This document shows, piece by piece, positions 24,447 through 32,729 of a stretch of DNA of 43,731 nucleotides. Each line of letters starts with the position of its first letter. The first letter of the stretch is position 1. Source of the stretch: Streptomyces lushanensis. Lineage in GTDB: Bacteria > Actinomycetota > Actinomycetes > Streptomycetales > Streptomycetaceae. The stretch is from positions 1 through 43,731 of the forward strand of contig NZ_MAUD01000120.1 in the NCBI RefSeq assembly GCF_001700515.1, in the 5' to 3' direction. The notes beneath the pieces were generated by a model. That model did no database searches. It had not been told where the DNA came from and was given only the letters and a program-made list of their open reading frames with translations. The position numbers were made by a program, and so were the translations under genes.

Positions 24447-26162
24447 GTGGCGGAACGTAGCACGGCTGCCGTCGACGTGGCCGACAACAGTGGCGATGAG
24501 CCGCTGACCGCCAAGGCGGACAAGGCCACGGCCGACGGGGTGGCGAAAGCCCAGGACACGGCGGAGAAGTCCGCACCGGACACGGGCGGCGAGCAGCGGA
24601 GCGCCGTGCCGGGCATCGCGACGCCCGAGCTGCACAGCGGCCACAAACTCGCCAGACGGTACCGCCTGGAGGAGTGCGTCACCCGTCTGGACGGTTTCAG
24701 CAGCTGGCGTGCCGTGGACGAGAAGCTGCGCCGTGCCGTCGGCGTGCATCTCCTCCCCGCGGACCATCCACGGGCCCGTTCCGTGCTCGCCGCGGCCCGC
24801 TCCGCCGCCCTGCTCGGCGACCCGCGCTTCGTCCAGGTCCTGGACGCGGTCGAGGAGAACGACCTCGTCTATGTCGTCCACGAGTGGCTGCCGGACGCCG
24901 TGGAACTCACCGCGCTCCTCGCCTCGGGGCCGATGGAGGCCCACGACGCCTACCAGCTGGTGAGCCAGGTCTCCCAGGCCATGGCGGCGGCCCACCGTGA
25001 AGGTCTCGCCCATCTGCGGCTGACTCCGGGAGCGGTCCTGCGGACATCGACCGGCCAGTACCGGATCCGCGGTCTGGCCGTGAACGCCGCGCTCCGCGGA
25101 ATCCGCGCCGACCGGCCGCAGCGCACCGACACCGAGGCCATCGGCGCGCTTCTCTATGCCGCGCTCACCCAGCGCTGGCCGTACGAGACCGATGCCTACG
25201 GTCTCTCGGGCCTGCCCAAGGGCGTCGGGCTGATCGCGCCCGACCAGGTGCGCGCGGGAGTCCATCGCGGTCTCTCGGAGCTCGCCATGCGGGCCCTGAT
25301 CAATGACGGTGCCACCGCGTCCCGTCAGGAACCGCCCTGCACCACCCCGGACGAGCTGGCCGCCGCGGTCGCGGAGATGCCCCGTATCCGCCGGCCCGAG
25401 CCCACCTTCACGGCCCCTCCGGAGTACCAGCGCACCACGTACCAGCAGGGCACCTACGGGCGCGCGCAGACGGGCCTCGGAGCGATGCCCGCCCCGCCGG
25501 TGACGCCTCCTCCGCCCCCGCTCCAGGGCCGTACCGGCAAGGCCCTCAAATGGACCGTCGCCGCGCTCCTCATTGCCGCCCTGGGCCTCGGAAGCTGGCA
25601 GGTCGCCGACCGCCTTCTGGACGGGGGCAACAAGGGCGGCGACGCCCCGCCCACCGAGACCACCACCGGAGACGGCGACAAGCCGGCCAAGCCCGTGAAG
25701 CCGCTCCGGATCGCCGGCGCGACCGAATTCATGCCGAGCGGGGCTGGAATAAAGCCGGAACTCGTACCGAACGCCGTCGACGGGAAATCCGGCACCGCGT
25801 GGATCACGCTCCAGTACAAGGGCTACGCCAACTTCGGCAATCTCCCGAACCGCAAGGACGGCAGCGGGATAATCGTTGATCTCGGCAGCGTGCGGGATGT
25901 GTCCGGCATCGACCTCGACATGTACCGCGCCGGACACACGGCGGAAGTGCTCGCCGCCGACCCGGACGCGTCGGCTCCGACCGGCCTCTCGGACTTCCCC
26001 CAGCGCCTCACCAAGCTGGAGACGGTCGGAAAGACCCTCAAACGCGCGCTCGACAAGCCCGTGCGAACCCGATACGTATTGATCCACATCACCGAACTGC
26101 CCAACGACACATCCGCCTATCTCTTCCGGGGCGGTATCTCGGAGATCAAGATCACCGGCTGA
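24447..26162 (+). CDS. Membrane pseudokinase with extracellular discoidin-like domain
   Basis: Encodes 571 residues from a GTG with GGGGAGG upstream. After about 65 acidic residues comes a kinase-like domain (HKLARRYRLEECVTRLDGFSSWRAVDEKLRRAVGVHLL...). The catalytic HRD-x-K-x-x-N loop reads HLRLTPGAVL (from about 189) and the DFG segment reads RIRGLAVN, so it cannot be a normal kinase. One membrane helix (about 368-388) leads to an extracytoplasmic domain with PNAVDGKSGTAWITLQ, IIVDLGSVRDVSGIDLDMYR and TRYVLIHITEL, like F5/8-type carbohydrate-binding folds. It equals the C-terminal half of mycobacterial MviN (Rv3910), where the phosphorylated pseudokinase recruits FhaA. Confidence 0.88.
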   Translation: MAERSTAAVDVADNSGDEPLTAKADKATADGVAKAQDTAEKSAPDTGGEQRSAVPGIATPELHSGHKLARRYRLEECVTRLDGFSSWRAVDEKLRRAVGVHLLPADHPRARSVLAAARSAALLGDPRFVQVLDAVEENDLVYVVHEWLPDAVELTALLASGPMEAHDAYQLVSQVSQAMAAAHREGLAHLRLTPGAVLRTSTGQYRIRGLAVNAALRGIRADRPQRTDTEAIGALLYAALTQRWPYETDAYGLSGLPKGVGLIAPDQVRAGVHRGLSELAMRALINDGATASRQEPPCTTPDELAAAVAEMPRIRRPEPTFTAPPEYQRTTYQQGTYGRAQTGLGAMPAPPVTPPPPPLQGRTGKALKWTVAALLIAALGLGSWQVADRLLDGGNKGGDAPPTETTTGDGDKPAKPVKPLRIAGATEFMPSGAGIKPELVPNAVDGKSGTAWITLQYKGYANFGNLPNRKDGSGIIVDLGSVRDVSGIDLDMYRAGHTAEVLAADPDASAPTGLSDFPQRLTKLETVGKTLKRALDKPVRTRYVLIHITELPNDTSAYLFRGGISEIKITG

Positions 26163-26205
26163 CCGGACCAGGAGAGCCGACCGGACCAGGGGAGGGGGCT
26201 CACCG

Positions 26206-26910
26206 TTGGACGACGTCGCACTCGGCGATTCAAGTGACCACGACCTGCTGAGCGCTCATGTCGCAGGCGACCCTCATGCCTTCGGTGAACTGGTACGGCG
26301 CCACCGCGACCGGCTCTGGGCCGTCGCCGTGCGGACGCTCGGCGACCGGGAGGAAGCGGCGGACGCGGTGCAGGACGCTCTCGTCTCCGCCTTCCGGGCG
26401 GCTCATACCTTCCGTGGTCAGTCCGCGGTGACCACCTGGCTGCACCGGATCACCGTCAACGCCTGTCTCGACCGGGCCCGCAAAGCAGCTTCCCGCAGGA
26501 CCTCTCCCGTCGACGACACCGAGCGGCTGGAGCAGCTCCTGGAGCCTCACGAATCGGCGGAGGCCCCTGCCGAGCGCCAGGACCTCCACCGTGAGCTGCT
26601 GGCGGCCCTGGCCAAACTTCCCGTCGACCAGCAGGCGGCCCTGGTGCTGGTCGACATGCAGGGCTACCCGGTGGCGGAGGCCGCCACGATCCTGGGTGTC
26701 CCCACCGGAACGGTGAAGAGCCGCTGCGCCCGCGGCCGGGCGAGACTGCTCCCCATGCTCACTCATCTACGAGCAGACACCGGGGGTAGCGGCGAACTCG
26801 GCGGGGGAAGGAACCGGACGCCAGGGGCATCCGTCCCACCGGCATCAGCACCAAGGGATTCAGGACCAAGTGATCCCGCTGGAGTGAAGGGCGGAGGTGG
26901 GCGCGCATGA
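26206..26910 (+). CDS. sigM: ECF sigma factor, SigM type
   Basis: Encodes 234 residues. Region 2 is seen in DPHAFGELVRRHRDRLWAVAVRTLGDREEAADAVQDALVSAFRAAHTFRGQSAVTTWLHRITVNACLDRAR and region 4 in LAKLPVDQQAALVLVDMQGYPVAEAATILGVPTGTVKSRCARGRARL. A low-complexity tail of about 50 residues follows. The start codon is TTG, with GGGGAGGGGG upstream. The ATGA overlap with the next gene, a zinc-finger anti-sigma protein, shows translational coupling. Gene order murJ-pseudokinase-sigM-anti-sigma-trxBA identifies it as the SigM orthologue. Confidence 0.92.
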   Translation: MDDVALGDSSDHDLLSAHVAGDPHAFGELVRRHRDRLWAVAVRTLGDREEAADAVQDALVSAFRAAHTFRGQSAVTTWLHRITVNACLDRARKAASRRTSPVDDTERLEQLLEPHESAEAPAERQDLHRELLAALAKLPVDQQAALVLVDMQGYPVAEAATILGVPTGTVKSRCARGRARLLPMLTHLRADTGGSGELGGGRNRTPGASVPPASAPRDSGPSDPAGVKGGGGRA

Positions 26911-27893
26911 CATCGACGACCGACATGGCTCAGCACCCGGATGTCTCGGAGATCTCCGACCTGGCGGAAGGCCTGCTCCCGCCGTCCCGTGCCGCCGATA
27001 TAAGGGACCATCTCGACGGTTGCGCGCTCTGCGCCGATGTTCATGACTCGCTCGAAGAGATCAGGGGACTCCTCGGCACCCTGCCCGGACCGTCGCGGAT
27101 GCCGACCGATGTCGCCGAGCGCATCGATGCGGCACTGGCGGCAGAGGCGCTACTGAACGCGACCGCACCCGACGGGGCCACCCATGTTTCACGTGAAACA
27201 TCGCCGCCCTCCGAGCCGCCCGCCGAGTCAGACGCCTCCTCCGTATCGACGGAGAGCGCGCATCCGGACATGTCGTCGGTGGACACCTCACCGGCCGAGG
27301 CCGTACGGGCAGGACGTCCTGCCGGGCGGCCGAGGGCGGCCACGGGTCCCGGTCGCACGGCGCAGGCGCGCCGTCGCCGCCGTACCGCCGTTCTGGGGGC
27401 CGTCTTCGGGACAGCCGCCGTGGGTGTGAGTGTTCTACTGCTTCAGTCACTCCATTCCGGCAGCGCCGACAACGACGCTCAGACCGGCTCGGCGCTCAGC
27501 TCCACCAAGAGCGACGGTGAAGAGTTCACCGAGGACCGACTCCAGAACAGTGTGGACGCACTACTGGCCTCCGGCTGGGCAGCGGACCCGGGCGCCAAGG
27601 AGCCCGGCGGTGAACAGGAAGTCCCTCCGCGTGAGCGGAGCGGTTCGAATACGCCTTTGCTCCAGCCCGCGCCCGAGGTCCCGCTCTGTATCGAGCAGGG
27701 AATCGGCCGTACCGAGCCCGTACTCGCCGCCCAGCAGGGTATGTATCAGGGCAGCCGTGCCTATCTCGTCGTCCTCTCCCACTCCACCGACAGCAGTCAG
27801 ATCCAGGCGTATGTGGTCGATGCCACCTGTGTGGACAACCGTTCCTCGGCCAAAGGGAGAGTCCTGCTGACACACGCCTACCCTCGCCGCTGA
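26907..27893 (+). CDS. Zinc-finger anti-sigma factor-like membrane protein (RsmA-like)
   Basis: Encodes 328 residues. The N-terminal ZAS-type motif H35-x3-C39-x2-C42 (IRDHLDGCALCADV) would bind a sigma factor and zinc. A disordered Ser/Thr/Glu region follows, then a membrane helix (about 161-181, AVLGAVFGTAAVGVSVLLLQS) after a run of arginines, and an extracytoplasmic domain with two cysteines (LCIEQGIG, DATCVD). It should hold SigM inactive at the membrane until an envelope or redox signal. A perfect parS lies inside the gene (residues 93-99, HVSRETS), and a perfect DnaA box near its end. Function is inferred from position and the ZAS motif. Confidence 0.85.
   Translation: MTSTTDMAQHPDVSEISDLAEGLLPPSRAADIRDHLDGCALCADVHDSLEEIRGLLGTLPGPSRMPTDVAERIDAALAAEALLNATAPDGATHVSRETSPPSEPPAESDASSVSTESAHPDMSSVDTSPAEAVRAGRPAGRPRAATGPGRTAQARRRRRTAVLGAVFGTAAVGVSVLLLQSLHSGSADNDAQTGSALSSTKSDGEEFTEDRLQNSVDALLASGWAADPGAKEPGGEQEVPPRERSGSNTPLLQPAPEVPLCIEQGIGRTEPVLAAQQGMYQGSRAYLVVLSHSTDSSQIQAYVVDATCVDNRSSAKGRVLLTHAYPRR
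27186..27199. other. parS site 5, inside the anti-sigma gene
   Basis: Perfect GTTTCACGTGAAAC, extended to the 16-mer, read in the frame that encodes VSRET. Confidence 0.95.
27830..27838 (-). promoter_or_regulatory. Isolated perfect DnaA box within the anti-sigma gene
   Basis: TGTGGACAA on +, TTGTCCACA on minus. Single box in coding DNA (Cys-Val-Asp-Asn); chance is possible. Confidence 0.35.
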
Positions 27894-27921
27894 CGACACC
27901 GGCGGTGCCGCGGGGATCCTC

Positions 27922-27948
27922 GGGAATGCGGGACCCGTAGGATCCGTT
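27922..27948 (+). promoter_or_regulatory. Sigma-R promoter of trxBA
   Basis: GGGAAT (27922-27927), exactly 18 nt, GTT (27946-27948). This is the consensus of the disulfide-stress sigma factor SigR, which is known to drive trxBA in S. coelicolor. The start codon of trxB follows 64 bp later. Confidence 0.85.
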
Positions 27949-28011
27949 GGATGGGGTGACAGTCGTTGATCCGGCCCCAGTAGGCAGTCTGCAGAGACGA
28001 GGAAGAATCCC

Positions 28012-28983
28012 GTGAGCGACGTCCGCAATGTGATCATTATCGGCTCCGGGCCCGCCGGCTATACGGCCGCGCTGTACACCGCGCGTGCATCGCTGAAGCC
28101 GCTGGTCTTCGAGGGCGCCGTCACCGCTGGTGGTGCGCTGATGAACACCACCGATGTGGAGAACTTCCCGGGGTTCCGCGACGGCATCATGGGTCCGGAC
28201 CTGATGGACAACATGCGGGCACAGGCGGAGCGCTTCGGCGCCGAGCTCGTCCCGGACGATGTCATCTCCGTCGACCTCGCCGGTGACATCAAGACGGTCA
28301 CCGACACGGCGGGCACGGTACACCGGGCGAAGGCCGTGATCGTCACGACCGGCTCCCAGCACCGCAAGCTCGGCCTGGCGAACGAGGACACTCTCTCCGG
28401 TCGCGGTGTCTCCTGGTGCGCCACCTGTGACGGCTTCTTCTTCAAGGAGCAGGACATCGCTGTGGTGGGCGGTGGCGACACCGCGATGGAGGAAGCCACC
28501 TTCCTTTCGCGCTTCGCCAAGTCCGTCACGATCGTCCACCGCCGGAACACGCTGCGTGCCTCCAAGGCCATGCAGGACCGCGCTTTCTCCGACCCGAAGA
28601 TCAAGTTCGCCTGGGACAGCGAGGTCGCGGAGATTCACGGCGATCAGAAGCTCTCCGGACTGACCCTCCGCAACACCAAGACCGGTGAGCTCTCGGCTCT
28701 CCCGGTGACCGGCCTGTTCATCGCGGTGGGCCATGACCCGCGGACCGAGCTCTTCAAGGGGCAGCTCGATCTGGACAGCGAGGGCTACCTCACCGTCGAT
28801 GCACCGTCGACACGGACCAGCCTGTCCGGCGTCTTCGGTGCCGGTGATGTCGTGGACCACACCTACCGTCAGGCGATCACCGCCGCGGGCACCGGCTGCT
28901 CCGCGGCTCTCGACGCCGAGCGCTTCCTCGCTGCGCTGAGCGACAGCGAGCACGCCGAGCCGGAGAAGACCGCCACCGTCTGA
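28012..28983 (+). CDS. trxB: Thioredoxin reductase
   Basis: Encodes 323 residues. FAD site [15 protein letters not shown] (GSGPAG 11-16), redox pair CATC (136-139) in [18 protein letters not shown] site [20 protein letters not shown] with [10 protein letters not shown], and the C-terminal FAD motif [34 protein letters not shown]. It passes electrons from NADPH to thioredoxin in the cytoplasm. GTG start; the sigma-R promoter lies directly upstream. trxA follows by 44 bp. The location next to sigM matches mycobacterial trxB2. Confidence 0.98.
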   Translation: MSDVRNVIIIGSGPAGYTAALYTARASLKPLVFEGAVTAGGALMNTTDVENFPGFRDGIMGPDLMDNMRAQAERFGAELVPDDVISVDLAGDIKTVTDTAGTVHRAKAVIVTTGSQHRKLGLANEDTLSGRGVSWCATCDGFFFKEQDIAVVGGGDTAMEEATFLSRFAKSVTIVHRRNTLRASKAMQDRAFSDPKIKFAWDSEVAEIHGDQKLSGLTLRNTKTGELSALPVTGLFIAVGHDPRTELFKGQLDLDSEGYLTVDAPSTRTSLSGVFGAGDVVDHTYRQAITAAGTGCSAALDAERFLAALSDSEHAEPEKTATV

Positions 28984-29027
28984 ACCTCTGTAGCAACCCC
29001 ACACCTCATAAACCTAAGGAGGCCGCC

Positions 29028-29360
29028 GTGGCCGGCGACCTGAAGCATGTGACCGACGAATCGTTCGAGCAGGATGTCCTCAAGAGCGACAAGCCCGTAC
29101 TGGTGGACTTCTGGGCCGCCTGGTGCGGACCCTGCCGCCAGATCGCCCCGTCGCTCGAAGCCATCGCGGCCGAGTACGGTGACAAGATCGAGATCGTCAA
29201 GCTCAACATCGACGACAACCCGGCCACCGCAGCCAAGTACGGCGTCATGTCCATCCCGACGCTGAACGTCTACCAGAACGGCGAGGTCGCCAAGACCATC
29301 GTCGGTGCGAAGCCCAAGGCCGCGCTCGTCCGCGACCTGGAGAGCTTCATCAGCGAGTAG
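29028..29360 (+). CDS. trxA: Thioredoxin
   Basis: Encodes 110 residues. The active site is WCGPC (32-36) in LVDFWAAWCGPCRQIAPSLE, and the cis-proline loop is VMSIPTLNVYQNGEVAKTIVG. It is the general protein disulfide reductase, reduced by TrxB. GTG start with AAGGAGG 5 nt upstream. Probably co-transcribed with trxB from the sigma-R promoter. It is the last gene of the unit; no cwlM amidase follows, unlike in mycobacteria. Confidence 0.98.
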   Translation: MAGDLKHVTDESFEQDVLKSDKPVLVDFWAAWCGPCRQIAPSLEAIAAEYGDKIEIVKLNIDDNPATAAKYGVMSIPTLNVYQNGEVAKTIVGAKPKAALVRDLESFISE

Positions 29361-29388
29361 TCGACGGCAGCCGCTGGCCGACTCCAAT

Positions 29389-29402
29389 GTTTCACGTGAA
29401 AC
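29389..29402. other. parS site 6, next to the trxA terminator
   Basis: Perfect GTTTCACGTGAAAC. Its last four bases (AAAC) are part of the stem of the following terminator. Confidence 0.95.
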
Positions 29403-29435
29403 GGGCCCATTCCCCGGTTGGGAATGGGCCCGTTT
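29399..29435. terminator. Terminator between trxA and the GNAT gene
   Basis: AAACGGGCCCATTCCC (29399-29414) pairs perfectly with 29420-29435, 5-nt loop, with Ts at the + end and As at the minus end, so it can act in both directions. Confidence 0.9.
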
Positions 29436-29469
29436 TCCTGTGCCTCAGGCCGCCCGGACTGGCGAGCGA

Positions 29470-30087
29470 TCAGAGCGGTCGAAGCGCGGGTTCCTTCTTC
29501 ACCGCGCCCAGCAGCCGGTCCAGCGCCAGCTCCACATCCTCTTTCCAGGAGAGCGTAGTCCGTAGCTCCAGCCTCAGCCGTGGATGCCGTGGATGAGGAC
29601 GTACGGTCTTGAAGCCCACCGCCAGCAGATGATCCGCGGGCAGTACACAGGCCGGTTCCTTCCACCGGGCATCACCGAACGCCTCGATCGCCTTGAACTC
29701 CCGCCGCAACAGATCCTTGGCCACGGTCTGCACCATCACCCGGCCGAGCCCCTGTCCCTGATAGCCCGGCTTGATCCAGGCGGTCATCAGCTGAACCGCG
29801 TCCGGAGAGACGGGACTCGTCGGAAAGGCCATCGAGCGCGGCACATATGCGGGCGGCGCGTAGAGCACAAAGCCCACCGGCAGATCGTCCACATAGACGA
29901 CACGGCCGCAGGATCCCCATTCCAGCAGGACGGCCGAGATCCAGGCTTCCTTCTCCATCTCGGATCTGCCGGCTCCTACCGCGGCTTCTCCGCTGACCGG
30001 ATCGAGCTCCCAGAAGACACACGCACGACAGCGTTTGGGAAGATCCGGAAGGTTGTCCAGCGTGAGCGGTACGAGCCGACGCCCCAT
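29470..30087 (-). CDS. GNAT family N-acetyltransferase
   Basis: Encodes 205 residues. The acetyl-CoA site is seen in AWIKPGYQGQGLGRVMVQTVAKDLLRREFKAIEAFGD (Q/R-x-x-G-x-G/A motif QGQGLG). The N-terminus MGRRLVPLTLDNLPDLPKRCRACVFWELDP has a Cys pair. DDLPVGFVLYAPPAYVPRSMAFP is the typical central strand region. The substrate is unknown. It sits between trxA and parB in the place of mycobacterial Rv3916c. A GGAG lies about 10 nt upstream of the ATG. Confidence 0.9.
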   Translation of the reverse strand: MGRRLVPLTLDNLPDLPKRCRACVFWELDPVSGEAAVGAGRSEMEKEAWISAVLLEWGSCGRVVYVDDLPVGFVLYAPPAYVPRSMAFPTSPVSPDAVQLMTAWIKPGYQGQGLGRVMVQTVAKDLLRREFKAIEAFGDARWKEPACVLPADHLLAVGFKTVRPHPRHPRLRLELRTTLSWKEDVELALDRLLGAVKKEPALRPL

Positions 30088-30233
30088 GAAGGCTGTTCTC
30101 CACTTCCTTCGCCTGCCGCACCACGGGCGGCTGCCAGCGCACCCCGTTCCCGAAGCAGGCCACCGACAAAGCCGCCGATCACCCCAAGACTCAGTCCTGC
30201 TGACACCAGATGACTGCGGCTCACCGATCGCAT
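29976..30233 (-). CDS. Possible small membrane protein overlapping the GNAT start
   Basis: An open frame of about 85 residues from MRSVSRSHLVSAGLSLGVIGGFVGGLLRERG, with AAGGAG about 10 nt upstream. The N-terminal stretch looks like a single glycine-rich membrane helix. It overlaps the first ~110 bp of the GNAT gene in another frame, and its third-position GC content is near random, so it may be spurious. If real, a shorter functional N-terminal part is most plausible. Confidence 0.25.
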   Translation of the reverse strand: MRSVSRSHLVSAGLSLGVIGGFVGGLLRERGALAAARGAAGEGSGEQPSWGVGSYRSRWTTFRIFPNAVVRVSSGSSIRSAEKPR

Positions 30234-30330
30234 GGCCCTCGTTCTCCTTCTGAGGTGATCAAGGTGGATGCGCCATACCAGAACGCATCGTATCCACCCA
30301 GAGGTATCTGGCACACCGAGGGACAGCAAA

Positions 30331-30371
30331 GGGCGGGCTGTGTTCCGGTAAGCATGGAACACAGCCCGCCC
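30331..30371 (-). terminator. Terminator after parB
   Basis: GGGCGGGCTGTGTTCC (30331-30346) pairs perfectly with 30356-30371 around a 9-nt loop. It lies 18 bp beyond the parB stop and ends the parAB transcript. Confidence 0.9.
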
Positions 30372-30389
30372 GATGGCAGCGCGAGAATC

Positions 30390-31493
30390 TCAGCTCTCGT
30401 CGTCGTCCTCCGCGGAATCCCCGGAAAGTCCCTTGTCCAGGACGCGTCCCTCGCCAGGAGCGAGGGTGCCGAGAATCCGTTCCAGATCGTCCATCGAGGC
30501 GAACTCGACCACGATCTTTCCCTTCTTCTGACCCAGGTCGACCTTCACCCGGGTCTCGAAGCGGTCGGAGAGACGTGATGCGAGGTCGGTCAGCGCCGGC
30601 GACAGCCGCGCACCGGCCCTGGGTCCCTTCGCCTTGGGCGTGCTCTGCGGACGCGACCCCATCAGGGTCACGATCTCCTCCACCGCACGCACCGAGAGCC
30701 CTTCAGCCACGATGCGATGCGCCAGCCGGTCCTGCTCCTCGGAGTCGTCCACCGACAGCAGGGCCCGCGCATGACCGGCCGACAACACTCCGGCGGCAAC
30801 CCTGCGTTGTACCGGGAGAGAGAGCCGGAGCAGCCGCAGCGTGTTGGAGACCTGCGGACGGGAGCGGCCGATCCGGTCGGCGAGCTGGTCATGCGTGCAG
30901 TTGAAGTCCTTGAGCAACTGGTCGTACGCCGCGGCCTCTTCCAGCGGGTTGAGCTGGGCGCGGTGCAGATTCTCCAGCAGCGCGTCGAGCAACAGCTTCT
31001 CGTCGTCCGTCGCACGGACGATCGCCGGAATACGCTCCAGCCCCGCCTTCCGGCAGGCCCGCCAGCGCCGCTCGCCCATGATGAGCTCATAGCGCTCCGG
31101 GCCCACCTGCCGTACGACCACGGGCTGGAGGAGCCCCACCTCATTGATGGAGGTGACCAGCTCGGCCAGGGCGTCCTCGTCGAACACCTCACGTGGCTGA
31201 CGGGGATTCGGTGTGATGGAGCCGATCAGCACTTCGGCGAAGTGCGCCACATCGGTCCCCGTCGACTCGGGCACCGTCTCGGACTCGGGTGAAACCGTCT
31301 CGTCGTCCGGCGCCATGGCCGCCTGTGGCAGCGAGGTCGCCTTCGCAGCGGCCACACCGCGGTGCGCGGTCAGCACCGGAGCCGCTCCGGGAGCCGCCGG
31401 GGCCACTCCTGGAGCGGGTACCTGCTTCTCCTGCGGAGCGGCAGGAATCAGCGCATTGAGCCCACGCCCCAATCCTCTACGTCGCTCGCTCAC
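30390..31493 (-). CDS. parB: Chromosome partitioning protein ParB
   Basis: Encodes 367 residues. N-terminus [16 protein letters not shown] is the ParA-contact motif. The CTPase/N-domain spans [36 protein letters not shown] and [21 protein letters not shown]. The [21 protein letters not shown] and [24 protein letters not shown] segments include the parS-reading helix-turn-helix. The C-terminal dimer domain ends in an acidic tail. It loads at parS, spreads as a CTP clamp and organises origins, essential for orderly septation in sporulating hyphae. GTG start, overlapping the parA stop by 3 bases. Confidence 0.97.
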   Translation of the reverse strand: MSERRRGLGRGLNALIPAAPQEKQVPAPGVAPAAPGAAPVLTAHRGVAAAKATSLPQAAMAPDDETVSPESETVPESTGTDVAHFAEVLIGSITPNPRQPREVFDEDALAELVTSINEVGLLQPVVVRQVGPERYELIMGERRWRACRKAGLERIPAIVRATDDEKLLLDALLENLHRAQLNPLEEAAAYDQLLKDFNCTHDQLADRIGRSRPQVSNTLRLLRLSLPVQRRVAAGVLSAGHARALLSVDDSEEQDRLAHRIVAEGLSVRAVEEIVTLMGSRPQSTPKAKGPRAGARLSPALTDLASRLSDRFETRVKVDLGQKKGKIVVEFASMDDLERILGTLAPGEGRVLDKGLSGDSAEDDDES

Positions 31494-32566
31494 TGGATCC
31501 CCTCCGACATACTCTGCTGACTGTTCTGGCTGCCCACATGGGCCTGCTGGGCGTCATAGTGCACCCCGACCCCCCTGAGTGCGATTTCGCGGGCGGCTTC
31601 GAGATAGGACAAGGATCCACTGGATCCTGGATCGTACGTCAGCACCGTCTGGCCATAACTCGGCGCCTCCGAGATACGCACGGAACGAGGGATGCTCGTC
31701 CGCAGCACCTCGTTACCGAAGTGACTCCGCACCTCTTCCGCCACCTGCGAGGCGAGCCGAGTCCGGCCGTCGTACATGGTGAGAAGGATCGTCGACACAT
31801 GCAGCGAGGGATTGAGATGCCCCCGCACCAGGTCGACATTCCGCAGGAGCTGACCCAGCCCTTCCAGCGCGTAGTACTCGCACTGGATGGGAATCAGCAC
31901 CTCCGCGCCGGCGACCATCGCATTGACGGTCAGCAGGCCGAGCGAGGGTGGGCAGTCGATCAGGATGTAATCCAACGGCTGCTCATAGGCCTCGATCGCC
32001 CGCTGAAGCCGGCTCTCCCGTGCCACCAGCGACACCAGCTCAATCTCCGCACCGGCGAGATCGATGGTGGCGGGGGCACAGAAGAGGCCTTCGACGTCCG
32101 GAACGGGCTGGACCACCTCGGAGAGTGGCTTGCTCTCCACCAGGACGTCATAGATCGAGGGGACTTCGGCGTGATGGTCGATACCGAGCGCCGTGGAGGC
32201 ATTGCCCTGGGGATCGAGGTCGATCACCAGCACGCGCGCGCCGTGGAGCGCGAGCGAGGCGGCAAGGTTGACCGTGGTGGTGGTCTTCCCTACGCCGCCC
32301 TTCTGATTGGCAACGACCATGACACGCGTCTGCTCAGGACGGGGCAGACCCTCGCCGGCTCGGCCCAGTGCCTCGACTGCCAGCTGGGCAGCGCGACCAA
32401 TGGGGGTGTCGTCCATCGGGGGTGGCGTTTCACGTGAAACATCCTCCCCCACCGACTCGGTGCGGGGACCGGGGACCGGATCGGTCATCGGTCCCGCGAT
32501 GTTGGCGTCGGACCGCAAGGATTCACTCTCCTCGACTTCAGACTCGCAATGAAGAGAGCCTGCCAT
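31490..32566 (-). CDS. parA: Chromosome partitioning ATPase ParA
   Basis: Encodes 358 residues from [13 protein letters not shown]. Deviant Walker A KGGVGKTT (about 89-96) in [36 protein letters not shown], and Walker [14 protein letters not shown] define the ParA/Soj family. It places ParB-parS complexes along the hypha and connects to tip and septation proteins. The start is uncertain: the frame opens up to a GTG at 32731 inside a parS, but that stretch contains DnaA boxes and looks regulatory. ATG 32488 or 32416 would give 332 or 308 residues. A parS lies inside the gene (DVSRET). It overlaps parB by 4 bases. Confidence 0.93.
   Translation of the reverse strand: MAGSLHCESEVEESESLRSDANIAGPMTDPVPGPRTESVGEDVSRETPPPMDDTPIGRAAQLAVEALGRAGEGLPRPEQTRVMVVANQKGGVGKTTTTVNLAASLALHGARVLVIDLDPQGNASTALGIDHHAEVPSIYDVLVESKPLSEVVQPVPDVEGLFCAPATIDLAGAEIELVSLVARESRLQRAIEAYEQPLDYILIDCPPSLGLLTVNAMVAGAEVLIPIQCEYYALEGLGQLLRNVDLVRGHLNPSLHVSTILLTMYDGRTRLASQVAEEVRSHFGNEVLRTSIPRSVRISEAPSYGQTVLTYDPGSSGSLSYLEAAREIALRGVGVHYDAQQAHVGSQNSQQSMSEGIQ
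32427..32440. other. parS site 7, within the 5' part of parA
   Basis: Perfect GTTTCACGTGAAAC, in the VSRET frame on the minus strand, about 130 bp inside parA. Confidence 0.95.
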
Positions 32567-32602
32567 GCTTTCGGGGTCGTGAACCAGCGAGGCCCGTGGT
32601 TC

Positions 32603-32629
32603 TGTGGATGAATCCACATCTGTGGACAA
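32603..32629 (-). promoter_or_regulatory. DnaA boxes upstream of parA
   Basis: TGTGGACAA at 32621-32629 (perfect, minus strand) and TGTGGATGA at 32603-32611 (one mismatch to TTATCCACA, minus). GAATCCACA (32610-32618) is a weak third box facing the other way. They lie 37-63 bp before the preferred parA start. Confidence 0.6.
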
Positions 32630-32715
32630 CCCCGTGCCCCTTACGAGGGGCTTTCGGCCGCGTGGTGTGGAAGCCGCGCGGCCACGGCCGATGATTCCTT
32701 GTAGCAGTGAGCGAC

Positions 32716-32729
32716 GTTTCACGTGAAAC
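32716..32729. other. parS site 8, upstream of parA
   Basis: Perfect GTTTCACGTGAAAC in the rsmG-parA gap, about 150 bp before the preferred parA start. It is the parS closest to oriC in this window. Confidence 0.95.

Noticed and set aside
21385..24576. 1063-residue minus-strand open frame opposite murJ and the DUF6049-like gene
   Set aside because: Composition of an antisense shadow (His/Asp/Arg/Gly-rich); real genes lie on the + strand.
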